A stretch of 64,000 nt of DNA, from contig NZ_FQVP01000001.1 in NCBI RefSeq assembly GCF_900129395.1, positions 62,001-126,000 of the forward strand, written 5' to 3'. Within the stretch, counting starts at the first letter, position 1, and the number at the start of each line of letters is the position of its first letter. The notes beneath the pieces were generated by a model. The model ran no database searches. It was not told the DNA's origin and worked only from the letters and a program-made list of their open reading frames with translations. Below, in pieces: positions 53,950 through 63,540 of the stretch. Origin of the DNA: Pseudosulfitobacter pseudonitzschiae (GTDB lineage Bacteria; Pseudomonadota; Alphaproteobacteria; Rhodobacterales; Rhodobacteraceae). A program made the position numbers and the translations under genes.

Positions 53950-56571
53950 ATGTCAGTGCAACGTAAATTGAAAAGGCTCAAAAGCGCGATGGCCAGTGTC
54001 CTGGCCAAGAACCTGCTGGGTGTGGCTCTTGTGGTCATCATGATTTTCGCCTTCTCGGTGTGGCGGGACAACAAGGACGCCACCGCGGAACGCGATCAGG
54101 ATTTGCGTGACCGCTCGGGGGAGGTCAGCCGGTTGTTGGCGCAGCAACTGGGCGGGTCGATCAAATTCGGCAATGTGAAGGCGATATCGGAAATCGTTGA
54201 GGGTGTGATTGTCGAAGCGGGCGACGAGGCTGTTGCAGGCCTGGCTTTCGACCTCTCGGGCGAAATCTTGCACCGCAGCCCGACAGATGCATTCGATCTG
54301 GACGCCGCAACGGAACTGGCACGGACCGCAATTGCCAAACAGGAGACAGTTGAATCCGAGGACGGGGAAATGAGGGCGGTGCCGGCACGCTTCGGTGCCG
54401 AGAACGCGACTGTCGGGGCTGTTGTAACTGTATGGACCCATGAACCGGGGCTGTTGGAAATTGCCGTTGCGCAACGTCAGGATACGATCGAGGTTGGCCT
54501 GGCGATGATCCTCGCGCTGGTGCTGACAGGTATCTACCTGTGGCTCTACATGTCGCGGCCTCTGATCCGTATCGAGGGCGCAATGACCAAGGTGGCGGCG
54601 GAAGACTATGAAACCGCGATTCCCTTCACCCGTCGCAATGATGAGATCGGGGGCATTGCGCAAAGGCTGGACCAGTTCCGCAAGGATCTTGCCATTGCCA
54701 AGGATGCGCAGCGCGAAGCGGCCTTTAAAAGTGCCGCTTTCGAGGGATCGTCGGCGGCCATGATGATGGTCGACACACAGTTCATCGTCACCTTTGTCAA
54801 TCCGGCCTGCGCAGACCTGTTGTCGGAAATGGGCAACGATCTGACATCCCGTTGGTCGGGTGTCTCGGGGGCTGCATGGTTGGGCGCGGACCTGTCGCAG
54901 ATGGCGGATGTTTCCGCCCTGGCACAAGCGGCGCGTACGAACGGTGCCGCGGCATTGCCCAAAGAGATTTCAATGCAGCTTGGCGAACGGCATGTCACCG
55001 TCAAGGCCAACGCGGCGCTGGATGCGGCGGGCAAGATGATCGGTTCGGTCATTGAGTGGTCCGACAATACGGAATCGCACCGTGACGCTGTGCTGTTGGG
55101 GGCGATCGATGCCAATCAGATCCGGTTGGAATTCGATGCTCAGGGCAATTGCGACAAGGTGAATGACAACGGTGCAAAAGCTTTGGGTGTTGCCGAAAAC
55201 CAGGTGGTCGGTTCGCGTTTCGACACGCTGTTCAGCGCCACGCAAGCCGACCCCGGCCTGCCCGCGGATCTGGCGCGCACGATCTTGAAGGGAACCGCCG
55301 TGCAGGGGTGCTTTGACATCATCAAACCGAACGGTGGTGGCGAGCTGTTGCATTTTGACGGTGCATTTGCCGGGATCATGGGGGCTGACGGACACCCCGA
55401 GCGGACCGTGTTCCTGGGCACCGACGTCACAGAAAGCCGCCATGCAGTGCGTGAGGCCGACGAAACCCGCGCCCGTATCTCCAGGGAGCAACAGCGCGTG
55501 GTCGAGGCTCTGGGCCTGGCCTTGCAAAACCTCTCCGAGGGCGATCTGACCGCGGACATAGAAGAGGTGTTCCCGGAGGAATACGAAGCCTTGCGGCGCA
55601 ATTTCAACGAGGCGACCGCATCGCTCAAAACGGCGATCGGGGCGGTCATGCACAATGCTGAATCGATCCGCCATGAGACCAGCGAGATCACAAGTGCCGC
55701 TGATGACCTGTCACGTCGGACTGAAAAACAGGCCGCGACACTCGAGGAGACGGCCGCCGCGCTGGACAAGCTGACAAGCTCGGTCATATCGGCGGCTGAA
55801 AGCGCCGATGCGGCCAGCAAGATGTCCGCGGATGCCCAGCAAAATGCCCAGCAGGGTGGGGATGTCGCGCGCGAAGCCGTGCGCGCCATGGACGAGATCA
55901 AGACGTCGAGCCAGGAAATTTCCAAAATCACCAGCGTGATCGACGATATCGCCTTTCAGACCAACCTGCTGGCGCTGAACGCCGGTGTCGAAGCCGCGCG
56001 GGCTGGGGACGCTGGACGCGGATTCGCGGTGGTCGCCACCGAGGTACGTGCGCTGGCGCAACGTTCGTCCGAGGCGGCGCGTGAAATCAATGCGTTGATC
56101 TCGGCCTCGGGGGATCAGGTGCGTCAGGGGGTCGATCTGGTGGACCGGACCGGAAACGCACTGGCGGCCATCGTGAATTCGGTGTCGGATATTTCCGAGC
56201 GTGTGTCTGCCATCGCCGCTTCGGCCCGCGAACAATCCGACGGCTTGAGCGAAGTGAATACCGCAGTCAACGAGTTGGATCACGTGACCCAGCAAAATGC
56301 CGCGATGTTCGAAGAAACCACCGCCGCCAGTCATGCGCTGACCGCAGAGGCGGACGGTTTGGCGGCAGCTGTCTCGGCCTTCCGCATGGGAGATGTGCCA
56401 CGGCCAACAGCTCAGGCCCGTCCCGCCCCCAAGGCAGTCACGGGGGGGCAGGCTGCACCCACCCCGGCATCCGTCAGCCCGACCTCTGTCGGCAGCGCGC
56501 CGATGGCCGGCAATACGGCGCTGAAATTCGACATGGCGGAACCCGAGGAAGACGGCTGGGAGGAGTTCTGA
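53950..56571 (+). CDS. Methyl-accepting chemotaxis protein with two PAS-like and two HAMP regions
   Basis: An 873-residue chemoreceptor. Helix 1 (about 20-37) and helix 2 (about 184-202) enclose a roughly 145-residue periplasmic sensor. HAMP (about 200-252) follows. Two PAS-like regions (about 262-375 and 380-495) and a second HAMP-like segment (about 515-560) precede the signalling domain (about 570-810; [20 protein letters not shown] near 665). A Pro/Ala linker ends in G-W-E-E-F, a CheR/CheB-tethering pentapeptide. It is monocistronic, ended by a hairpin. Ligand unknown. Confidence 0.92.
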   Translation: MSVQRKLKRLKSAMASVLAKNLLGVALVVIMIFAFSVWRDNKDATAERDQDLRDRSGEVSRLLAQQLGGSIKFGNVKAISEIVEGVIVEAGDEAVAGLAFDLSGEILHRSPTDAFDLDAATELARTAIAKQETVESEDGEMRAVPARFGAENATVGAVVTVWTHEPGLLEIAVAQRQDTIEVGLAMILALVLTGIYLWLYMSRPLIRIEGAMTKVAAEDYETAIPFTRRNDEIGGIAQRLDQFRKDLAIAKDAQREAAFKSAAFEGSSAAMMMVDTQFIVTFVNPACADLLSEMGNDLTSRWSGVSGAAWLGADLSQMADVSALAQAARTNGAAALPKEISMQLGERHVTVKANAALDAAGKMIGSVIEWSDNTESHRDAVLLGAIDANQIRLEFDAQGNCDKVNDNGAKALGVAENQVVGSRFDTLFSATQADPGLPADLARTILKGTAVQGCFDIIKPNGGGELLHFDGAFAGIMGADGHPERTVFLGTDVTESRHAVREADETRARISREQQRVVEALGLALQNLSEGDLTADIEEVFPEEYEALRRNFNEATASLKTAIGAVMHNAESIRHETSEITSAADDLSRRTEKQAATLEETAAALDKLTSSVISAAESADAASKMSADAQQNAQQGGDVAREAVRAMDEIKTSSQEISKITSVIDDIAFQTNLLALNAGVEAARAGDAGRGFAVVATEVRALAQRSSEAAREINALISASGDQVRQGVDLVDRTGNALAAIVNSVSDISERVSAIAASAREQSDGLSEVNTAVNELDHVTQQNAAMFEETTAASHALTAEADGLAAAVSAFRMGDVPRPTAQARPAPKAVTGGQAAPTPASVSPTSVGSAPMAGNTALKFDMAEPEEDGWEEF

Positions 56572-56592
56572 GCCCGGTTGTGAGACCAAATG

Positions 56593-56622
56593 CAAAACGC
56601 CGCCCTGCAGGGCGGCGTTTTG
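56593..56622. terminator. Bidirectional terminator (30-bp perfect palindrome)
   Basis: CAAAACGCCGCCCTG is followed directly by its exact reverse complement. The A/T flanks give a T run on both strands, so it can end both the chemoreceptor (+) and metG (-) transcripts. Confidence 0.85.
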
Positions 56623-56644
56623 ACTTGAGCAGGTGGATCAAAGA

Positions 56645-58360
56645 TCAGGCGGCGCGCCCACCGGCAAAGCGGGTTTCCCAGCCTTCGCGGTCTTCATCCG
56701 TGATCTTGGCGAACAGCACTTCGGGCACCGAAAACACATGTCCCGGCTCCAGTTCCGACAGGGCCTTTTGTACGTCCGAGGGCCAGATTGCATCGCCTGT
56801 CATATGCATCGCCGCGCGCATCGAGGCCGCGGCATCTGGGATGAAGGGGGCGGACAGTGTCGCGTAAAAGTTGATCAGGTTCAGCGCCAGCCGGATTTGC
56901 GCGGCCGCCGCGTCGGGATCGGTCTTGAACGTGGTCCAGGGCGCCACCGATTGTAGGTATTCGTTGCCCGCGACCCAGATCGCGCGCAGTTCGGCTGCGG
57001 ATTTGCGCACTTCGCGGGCGTCCATCAGGTCTTCGTAACGTTTCAGCCGTGCCTGAAGGTCGGCAATCAACGCCTCTTCGGCGGGGCCATAACTGCCCGC
57101 GGCAGGCACCTCTTCCGAGAATTTCGAGCGGCAGAATTTGGTGACGCGGCTGACAAAGTTGCCCAACACATCCGCCAGATCCTTGTTCACCCCCTGCTGG
57201 AACTGCTCCCAGGTGAATTCGCTGTCCGAGGTTTCGGGACAGTTGGCCAACAACCACCAGCGCCAGTAATCGGCGGGCAGGATTTCCAGCGCCTGATCCA
57301 TAAAGATCCCGCGGCCCTGGCTGGTCGAGAACTGGCCACCGTCGTAATTCAGGTAGTTGAAGGATTTCAAATGGTCGACCATCTTCCACGGCTCTTCCGA
57401 CCCCAGAATGGTCGCCGGGAACGACAGGGTGTGGAAGGGCACGTTGTCCTTGCCCATGAACTGCGTATAGGTCACATCGTCCGCGCCCTTGTCGGTGCGC
57501 CACCAGCGTTCCCAATCGGTGCCCTGCGCCTCGGCCCACTCACCGGCACAGGCGATATATTCGATAGGAGCGTCGAACCAGACATAGAACACTTTGCCTT
57601 CCATGCCGGGCCAGTCTGCTTCGCCGCGCTTGACCGGAATACCCCAGTCCAGATCGCGGGTGATGCCGCGGTCCTGCAACCCGTTGCCGTCGTGCAGCCA
57701 CTTCTTGGCAATCGATGTGGTCAGCACCGGCCAGCCGGTCTTGCTGTCGATCCACTGGTCCAGCGTATCGCGCAGCTTGCTCTGGCGCAGGTACAGGTGC
57801 TTGGTCTCGCGCACTTCCAGATCGGTCGACCCTGAAATCGCCGAGCGCGGGTCGATCAGGTCGGTGGGGTCCAGCTGCTTGGTGCAGTTTTCGCACTGGT
57901 CGCCGCGTGCCTTGTCATAGCCGCAGTTGGGGCAGGTGCCCTCGATATATCGGTCGGGCAGATAGCGTTTGTCGGCATTGGAATAGACCTGTTTCTCGGC
58001 GACTTCTTCGATCAAGCCCATGTCGAACAGACGGCCCGCGAAATGCTGGGTCAGCTTGTGGTTCTGCGGACTGGACGACCGGCCAAAGTGGTCGAACGAC
58101 AGCCGGAACCCTTCAGCGATGCGCGCCTGTACCTCGTGCAGTTCGGCACAGTACTCGTCCACGGGTTTACCGGCCTTGGCAGCGGCCAGTTCGGCGGGCG
58201 TGCCGTGTTCGTCGGTGGCGCACAAGAACAGCACCTCGTGGCCGCGCTCGCGCTGGTAGCGGGCGAACAGATCGGCGGGCAATTGCGAGCCGATGAGATT
58301 GCCAAGGTGTTTGATGCCGTTGATATATGGCAGGGCGGAGGTGATCAGGTGACGGGTCAT
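56645..58360 (-). CDS. metG: Methionine--tRNA ligase
   Basis: A 571-residue class I synthetase: HIGH-type start [14 protein letters not shown], zinc-knuckle cysteines in [19 protein letters not shown], and the KMSKS equivalent FSTSQGRG, typical for this lineage. There is no C-terminal dimerisation extension. It is convergent with the chemoreceptor gene and shares its terminator. Confidence 0.95.
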   Translation of the reverse strand: MTRHLITSALPYINGIKHLGNLIGSQLPADLFARYQRERGHEVLFLCATDEHGTPAELAAAKAGKPVDEYCAELHEVQARIAEGFRLSFDHFGRSSSPQNHKLTQHFAGRLFDMGLIEEVAEKQVYSNADKRYLPDRYIEGTCPNCGYDKARGDQCENCTKQLDPTDLIDPRSAISGSTDLEVRETKHLYLRQSKLRDTLDQWIDSKTGWPVLTTSIAKKWLHDGNGLQDRGITRDLDWGIPVKRGEADWPGMEGKVFYVWFDAPIEYIACAGEWAEAQGTDWERWWRTDKGADDVTYTQFMGKDNVPFHTLSFPATILGSEEPWKMVDHLKSFNYLNYDGGQFSTSQGRGIFMDQALEILPADYWRWWLLANCPETSDSEFTWEQFQQGVNKDLADVLGNFVSRVTKFCRSKFSEEVPAAGSYGPAEEALIADLQARLKRYEDLMDAREVRKSAAELRAIWVAGNEYLQSVAPWTTFKTDPDAAAAQIRLALNLINFYATLSAPFIPDAAASMRAAMHMTGDAIWPSDVQKALSELEPGHVFSVPEVLFAKITDEDREGWETRFAGGRAA

Positions 58361-58421
58361 TTTTGCGCCTATGGTCTGCGATTTCTGTTGCTTTAGCAGC
58401 GCAGGGGAGGCGGGGAAAGGG

Positions 58422-59645
58422 TCAGTCGCGTTCGCGGCTGCGCCCGATCAGGCGTCCGATGATAAAGCTGGTGCGCGGGGCATAGATATAGCGCGTGCGT
58501 TTTTCCCGGGTCGGGCGGGCGCGCAGGCGGGTCAGGCCAAAGACGATCAGCACCCCGTGGCCTGCCGAGATCATGCCAAACAACGCGCCGGGACCATAGG
58601 TCGTTATCAGCGCAGAAGCGAAATACGGGGCCGCGATGGCGCCGATGGCATAGAAAAACATCAGCGCCGCCGACAGCTCGACCCGTTCGTCGGCGCTGGC
58701 GAAATCATGGGCGTGGGACGCGGCCACCGAATAGATCGGAAAGGTGGTCAGCCCGAACAGGCCCGCCGTCAGCATTATACCGGCCGTTCCCAGACCCGTG
58801 GCAGAGACCGTAATCCCGCAACTGACGATTGCCGCCGCCGACAGCCAGATCAGCACCCAGCGCCGGTCGTATTTGTCCGCCAGCCATCCCACCGGATATT
58901 GCGCCAGCGCCCCGCCCAGGACAAAGGCCGACAGGAACCACGCGATTTGCCCCGCGCTCAGGCCGACATCCTGGCCATAGACCGGCCCGACCATTCGAAA
59001 GCTGGCCGAGGACAGGGCAGCCACAATCACACCCGCTGCGGCCAGCGGCGAACGGTCCCAGGCCAGTCGTGGACGCAGGCGCGGGGCGCTGGGGGTTTCG
59101 GGTTGTTGAGCTGTCGTCAAGGTCAGCGGCAACAGTGCGGCACAGCACAGGATCGCCAGTATGTTATAGCTGATGTAGCTGGCAGGGGTCAGGACGCCGA
59201 TGACCAACTGCGCGGCCAGCGATCCGGTCATGTCCACCACGCGGTAAACACCCATGGTGCGTCCGCGTGTTTCGTTGGTGACCCTGGCCTGCAACCATGC
59301 CTCGATCACCGTATAACAACCCGCCACACACAGCCCCGATGCCACGCGCATCACTGCCCAGGCATAGGCATCGACCACCATCATATGCGCCAGCAATCCG
59401 ATGGCACCTGTGGCGGTAAAGGCAGCAAAAGCGCGTGAATGGCCGACCGATCCCATCAGGCGCGGCGCCCACCAGCATCCGATGAAAAAGCCGAAAAAGT
59501 GGGCGGACCCCAGCATCCCGATTTCCTGACGGGAAAAATCCAGCGCCAGCCCGGACAGGGCATCCAACGGCCCGACGCCGCCCGAGCTGAGTTGCAGCAG
59601 CAGGACCGAGAGCAAAAGGGCGGCAAGGGAAATCAACAGGCGCAT
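58422..59645 (-). CDS. MFS transporter
   Basis: A 407-residue, twelve-helix major facilitator. The loop between helices 2 and 3 ([19 protein letters not shown]) and the R-G-R-T-M motif ([11 protein letters not shown]) after helix 4, plus the second-half loop [16 protein letters not shown], place it near the YcaD group. Substrate unknown. It is upstream of metG on the same strand (61-base gap). Confidence 0.88.
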   Translation of the reverse strand: MRLLISLAALLLSVLLLQLSSGGVGPLDALSGLALDFSRQEIGMLGSAHFFGFFIGCWWAPRLMGSVGHSRAFAAFTATGAIGLLAHMMVVDAYAWAVMRVASGLCVAGCYTVIEAWLQARVTNETRGRTMGVYRVVDMTGSLAAQLVIGVLTPASYISYNILAILCCAALLPLTLTTAQQPETPSAPRLRPRLAWDRSPLAAAGVIVAALSSASFRMVGPVYGQDVGLSAGQIAWFLSAFVLGGALAQYPVGWLADKYDRRWVLIWLSAAAIVSCGITVSATGLGTAGIMLTAGLFGLTTFPIYSVAASHAHDFASADERVELSAALMFFYAIGAIAAPYFASALITTYGPGALFGMISAGHGVLIVFGLTRLRARPTREKRTRYIYAPRTSFIIGRLIGRSRERD

Positions 59646-59766
59646 ATCGGGTCACCATGATCCTGCGCGTCGACAAGGCCAAGCGGTAATGCGGCAGAGG
59701 GTCGTCGTTTTTGGCCGTTTGCCGCAGGGGCGGGCAGACAACCTGCACGTATTTCAGGCCCCGGTG

Positions 59767-59781
59767 CGCAGGTTACCTGCG
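59767..59781. promoter_or_regulatory. Palindrome in the MFS/aldo-keto reductase divergent region
   Basis: CGCAGGT-t-ACCTGCG is a perfect 7+1+7 inverted repeat between divergent genes, about 117 bases before the reductase start and 122 before the MFS start. It could be a regulator site; no adjacent regulator gene is present. Confidence 0.35.
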
Positions 59782-59883
59782 GTTAAGGCTTGTTTGCTAG
59801 ACCGAAGCAGAATGCTGGGGGTTATGCCTTGTGATCTTAGGCTCGGCCGTTACACATCTGTGCGGAATAAAAGGAAAATACCG

Positions 59884-60927
59884 ATGAAGATGAAAACGCT
59901 GGGCCGCACCGGAATAAAAGTGTCCGAACTGTGCTTGGGGTCGATGACCTGGGGCACGCAAAACACCGCTGAAGACGGGTTCGAACAAATTGACCGCGCA
60001 TTGGACGCCGGGATCAACTTTATCGACACGGCCGAGATGTATCCCGTGAACCCGGTCAGCGCCGAAACCGTCGGCCGGACAGAGCGGATCATTGGCCTGT
60101 GGAACGAGGATCGCAACCGGCGCAGCGATTACATTCTGGCCACAAAACATTCGGGCGAGGGGATGATGCACCGCCGCGAGGGCGCGCCGATCTCTTCCGA
60201 AACGATCCCCGAGGCCATCGACGATTCGCTGCGGCGCTTGCAGACGGATTACATCGACCTGTACCAGTTCCACTGGCCCAACCGCGGCAGCTATATGTTC
60301 CGCAAGAACTGGACCTTTGACCCGTCGGATCAGGACCGTGCGTCGACCATCCAGAACATGGAGGACTGTCTGGGCGCATTGCAGCGCGAGGTGGATCGCG
60401 GCCGTATCCGCGCCTTCGGGCTGAGCAACGAAAGTGCCTGGGGCACAACGCAATGGCTGGAGGCGGCGGCGCGCACGGGCGGGCCGCGTGTGGCGACTGT
60501 GCAGAATGAATATTCGCTGTTGTGCCGCCTTTACGACACCGACATGGCCGAGATGAGCATGAACGAAGACGTGGGGCTGTTGGCGTTCTCACCGCTGGCG
60601 GCGGGGTTGCTGACCGGGAAATATCAGGGCGGCAAGGTGCCCAAGGGGTCGCGCATGGACATCAATGGCGATCTTGGCGGGCGCAAGACGGACCGGGTTT
60701 TCGGTGCGGTCGATGCCTATCTGGATATCGCGAAACGGCACGGGCTGGACCCGGTGCAGATGGCGCTGGCGTGGTGCTGCACGCGGCCTTTCATGGGGTC
60801 GGTGATCTTTGGCGCCACCACGATGGATCAGCTTGAGGTCGCGCTGGGCACGGTCGAGGTGACGCTGCCCGACGAGGTGCTGGCCGAGATTGACACCGCG
60901 CACCGCGCCCATCCGATGCCGTATTGA
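59884..60927 (+). CDS. Aldo/keto reductase (Tas-type)
   Basis: A 347-residue NADP-dependent reductase with the AKR start KTLGRTGIKVSELCLGSMTWG, catalytic DTAEMYP (Asp, Tyr) and ATKHSGE (Lys), and the Tas-like insertion DFIDLYQFHWPNRG-type segment. The C-terminal cofactor loop is GSVIFGATTMDQLE. Substrate is unknown. AAAGGA precedes ATG 59884; a second ATG two codons on is also possible. Confidence 0.9.
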   Translation: MKMKTLGRTGIKVSELCLGSMTWGTQNTAEDGFEQIDRALDAGINFIDTAEMYPVNPVSAETVGRTERIIGLWNEDRNRRSDYILATKHSGEGMMHRREGAPISSETIPEAIDDSLRRLQTDYIDLYQFHWPNRGSYMFRKNWTFDPSDQDRASTIQNMEDCLGALQREVDRGRIRAFGLSNESAWGTTQWLEAAARTGGPRVATVQNEYSLLCRLYDTDMAEMSMNEDVGLLAFSPLAAGLLTGKYQGGKVPKGSRMDINGDLGGRKTDRVFGAVDAYLDIAKRHGLDPVQMALAWCCTRPFMGSVIFGATTMDQLEVALGTVEVTLPDEVLAEIDTAHRAHPMPY

Positions 60928-61004
60928 GCATGATGTGATCCCGGCGACGCCGGGCCTTGGGGCTGGGTGTCGTGCAGTTGATATTTAAGCCAGACGAAAA
61001 AGGT

Positions 61005-61949
61005 CTACGCGGACTTGCGATGGTCCCGTGCGCTGGTTCCATGTGCCGCGGCATAGGCGCGGGCGAACGCGGACTGGCTGGAAAAGCCGGTGCTGAGCGC
61101 GATGTCATGCAACGGGCGGTGTGTCTGGGTGACCAGTCGTTCGGCCTCGGCCATGCGCAGGGCCATGTAATGGGCCTGCGGAGACCGGCCCACCGTGGCC
61201 TTGAACTGCAATTGCAGCGCGCGGGGGCTGAGACCCAATCGCTGTGCAATGGTGGCAATGGGCACCGGCGCGTCCAGGGTGGTTTCCATCAGCGCATGGG
61301 CGCGGGCCGTGATATGGCTGTGCTGGGTGCGCTGGGGCTGCCGGATCTGCGGCTGTGACGGGGCAGAAACTGTATCCGTGATAAAGCTGCCCGCGACCTT
61401 GCGCGCCAATGCCGGGCTGCACGTTTCGGCAATCAGCGCCAGCATCATGTCCAGCGTTGGGGCGGCCCCGCCTGCAGTACAGAACTTGCCGCTGACCTGA
61501 TAGCGGGCGTTGACGGTCTGGGTGTCGGGAAAACGGGCGGCAAAGGCCTCGAAATCTTCCCAGTGCACCGTGGCCGCGTGCCCGTCCAAAAGCCCCGCCA
61601 GCGCCAGCACCCAAGGCCCGCCATCAACCCCCGCAACGTGCTCTGCAGTCGCGGCAAGGCGGCGCAGGCTGGACAGCAAGGCGGGCGTGCTTTGACCCTC
61701 CGGGTTGAACCCGGACACCGTCACGATCCAGTCACACCGGGCAATCCGCGCCAGCGGGTTGGCAGGGATCACAAGCCCCGAGGTCAACGATACCGGCGCG
61801 TCCGTCGGCGTTGCCAGATGCCATTGGAACACCGCGCGCCCCGCATGGCGGTTCGCCGCGCGCAACGGATCGACAGCAGCGGCAAAGCTGAGTGTGTTGG
61901 TGGCATCCAGCACCAGCACGACCACTTGAGTTAAATTTTCGGAATTCAT
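61005..61949 (-). CDS. cdhR: GlxA-type AraC-family regulator of the carnitine cluster
   Basis: A 314-residue regulator: DJ-1/PfpI-like domain (about 8-185; VVVLVLDATNTLSFAAAVDP) and a C-terminal AraC helix-turn-helix pair (about 215-310; PIATIAQRLGLSPRALQLQF, PLHDIALSTGFSSQSAFARA). It is divergent from the BKACE gene with a roughly 90-base intergenic region. Homology and position suggest the carnitine-catabolism activator CdhR; inferred rather than demonstrated. AAAGGA precedes the start. Confidence 0.82.
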   Translation of the reverse strand: MNSENLTQVVVLVLDATNTLSFAAAVDPLRAANRHAGRAVFQWHLATPTDAPVSLTSGLVIPANPLARIARCDWIVTVSGFNPEGQSTPALLSSLRRLAATAEHVAGVDGGPWVLALAGLLDGHAATVHWEDFEAFAARFPDTQTVNARYQVSGKFCTAGGAAPTLDMMLALIAETCSPALARKVAGSFITDTVSAPSQPQIRQPQRTQHSHITARAHALMETTLDAPVPIATIAQRLGLSPRALQLQFKATVGRSPQAHYMALRMAEAERLVTQTHRPLHDIALSTGFSSQSAFARAYAAAHGTSARDHRKSA

Positions 61950-62037
61950 CAAATTCCTTTCGCATTTCGTCAAGTATGCTGCGAGGATGCCGCCATAATA
62001 TGCTGTAACGCAAGATGAATTACGGGGGAGCCCTGCG

Positions 62038-62952
62038 ATGCCACTGGCCATGAACAAAGATGTCTTTATCACCTGTGCTGTGACCGGTTCGGGGGCTACG
62101 CAGGATCGCAGCCATCACGTACCGCGCAGCCCCAAACAGATTGCCGAAAGTGCAATCGTCGCCGCCAAGGCCGGTGCCGCCGTGGTGCATTGCCACGTCC
62201 GCGACCCTGAAACCGGCGCGCCCAGCCGCGATCTGGCGATGTTCCGCGAGGTCACCGACCGCATCCGTGACAGCGACACCGACGTGGTGCTGAACCTGAC
62301 GGCGGGCATGGGGGGCGACATCACCTTTGGCGATGTCGAGAATCCGATGCAGCTGAGCAAGGCAGGCACCGACATGGCAGGCGCAAGCGAACGGGTGGCC
62401 CATGTGGCCGAATGCCTGCCCGAGATCTGCACGCTGGACTGCGGCACGATGAACTTTGCCGAAGCCGATTACGTCATGACCAACACGCCGGGCATGTTGG
62501 TTGCCATGGGGCGGATGATGACCGAACTGGGTGTCAAACCCGAGATCGAGGCCTTTGACACCGGCCATCTTTGGTACGCCAAACAGCTGGTGAAAGACGG
62601 CGTTCTGGACAGCCCCGCGTTGGTCCAGCTGTGCATGGGCGTGCCGTGGGGCGCACCCGATGATCTGAACACCTTTATGGCGATGGTGAACAACGTGCCC
62701 GACGACTGGACCTTCTCGGCCTTTGGTCTGGGACGCAACCAGATGGCCTATGTCGCGGCATCCGTGCTGGCAGGCGGGCACGTGCGCGTCGGGCTTGAGG
62801 ACAACCTGTGGCTGGACAAGGGCGTGCTGGCGGAAAACTGGCAGCTGGTCGAACGTGCAGGCACGATCATTGAAAACATGGGCGCGCGGGTCATCGGTCC
62901 TGCCGAAGTCCGCGAAAAGCTGGGGCTGGTCAAACGTGCGCCAAGGGCCTGA
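62038..62952 (+). CDS. cdhB: BKACE-family beta-keto acid cleavage enzyme (dehydrocarnitine-cleaving)
   Basis: A 304-residue zinc enzyme with the N-terminal ITCAVTGSGAT, HHVPRSPKQIAESA and metal site HCHVRDPETG (His51, His53), characteristic of 3-keto-5-aminohexanoate cleavage/BKACE proteins. Next to a carnitine dehydrogenase, the substrate is probably 3-dehydrocarnitine plus acetyl-CoA, giving betainyl-CoA and acetoacetate. GGGGGAG precedes ATG 62038. Confidence 0.88.
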   Translation: MPLAMNKDVFITCAVTGSGATQDRSHHVPRSPKQIAESAIVAAKAGAAVVHCHVRDPETGAPSRDLAMFREVTDRIRDSDTDVVLNLTAGMGGDITFGDVENPMQLSKAGTDMAGASERVAHVAECLPEICTLDCGTMNFAEADYVMTNTPGMLVAMGRMMTELGVKPEIEAFDTGHLWYAKQLVKDGVLDSPALVQLCMGVPWGAPDDLNTFMAMVNNVPDDWTFSAFGLGRNQMAYVAASVLAGGHVRVGLEDNLWLDKGVLAENWQLVERAGTIIENMGARVIGPAEVREKLGLVKRAPRA

Positions 62953-63478
62953 GCGGTTGCGCAGCACCGCATGTGCGATCGGTCTGGGGCTGATCCTTTT
63001 GGCAGGTTGCGCCAGGGTGCCTGCCGTGACCGGGCATCGCGATACCGCGACCATCATCGCCTCGACCACACGGTTCGAGGCACAGCGTTTCGCCGGTGAC
63101 TGGGTGGTGCGCGCGGCCTATCCGCAGGATGCAGACCTGCGCGGGGTAACAGCACGGCAGGACGGGACAGCTTTCACGTTGTTGCGACACCGCTGCGATG
63201 CGACGGGCCAATGCGGCACCGTCGCGGAAGTCTGGCCAGCCACGGCAACCGGGCAGGGACGCTATGCGCTGCGCGATCCTTCCGGCGCCGCAGATCGCAC
63301 GCTGTGGGTGCTGTGGGTCGATGACGGCTTTCGCACAGCGGCGGTGGGCACGCCAGATGGCCGCTGGGGCTGGATATTGGACCGCAGTACCAGCGGCGGT
63401 GCGGACCGTATCGCCGCGGCCCGCGAGGTTCTGGATTTCAATGGATATGATCTGACGCACCTTGCAAAACAGCCCTAG
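62936..63478 (+). CDS. Lipoprotein embedded in the carnitine cluster
   Basis: About 180 residues. The N terminus has Arg residues, a hydrophobic core and lipobox L-A-G-C; the mature part shows an alternating lipocalin-like strand pattern (RFAGDWVVRAAYPQDADLRG, TLWVLWVDDGFRTAAVGTPD), with C-C in HRCDATGQCG. The start is uncertain: GTG 62936 overlaps the BKACE gene by 17 bases, while TTG 62957 has AAGGG at a better spacing. It could be a lipocalin-type carrier; function unknown. Confidence 0.7.
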   Translation: MRQGPERLRSTACAIGLGLILLAGCARVPAVTGHRDTATIIASTTRFEAQRFAGDWVVRAAYPQDADLRGVTARQDGTAFTLLRHRCDATGQCGTVAEVWPATATGQGRYALRDPSGAADRTLWVLWVDDGFRTAAVGTPDGRWGWILDRSTSGGADRIAAAREVLDFNGYDLTHLAKQP

Positions 63479-63540
63479 GCTGTGCGGAAGAACGATCTAA
63501 ATACAGTGAAGTACAACTTCATGAGTGAACGGGGTATCAT

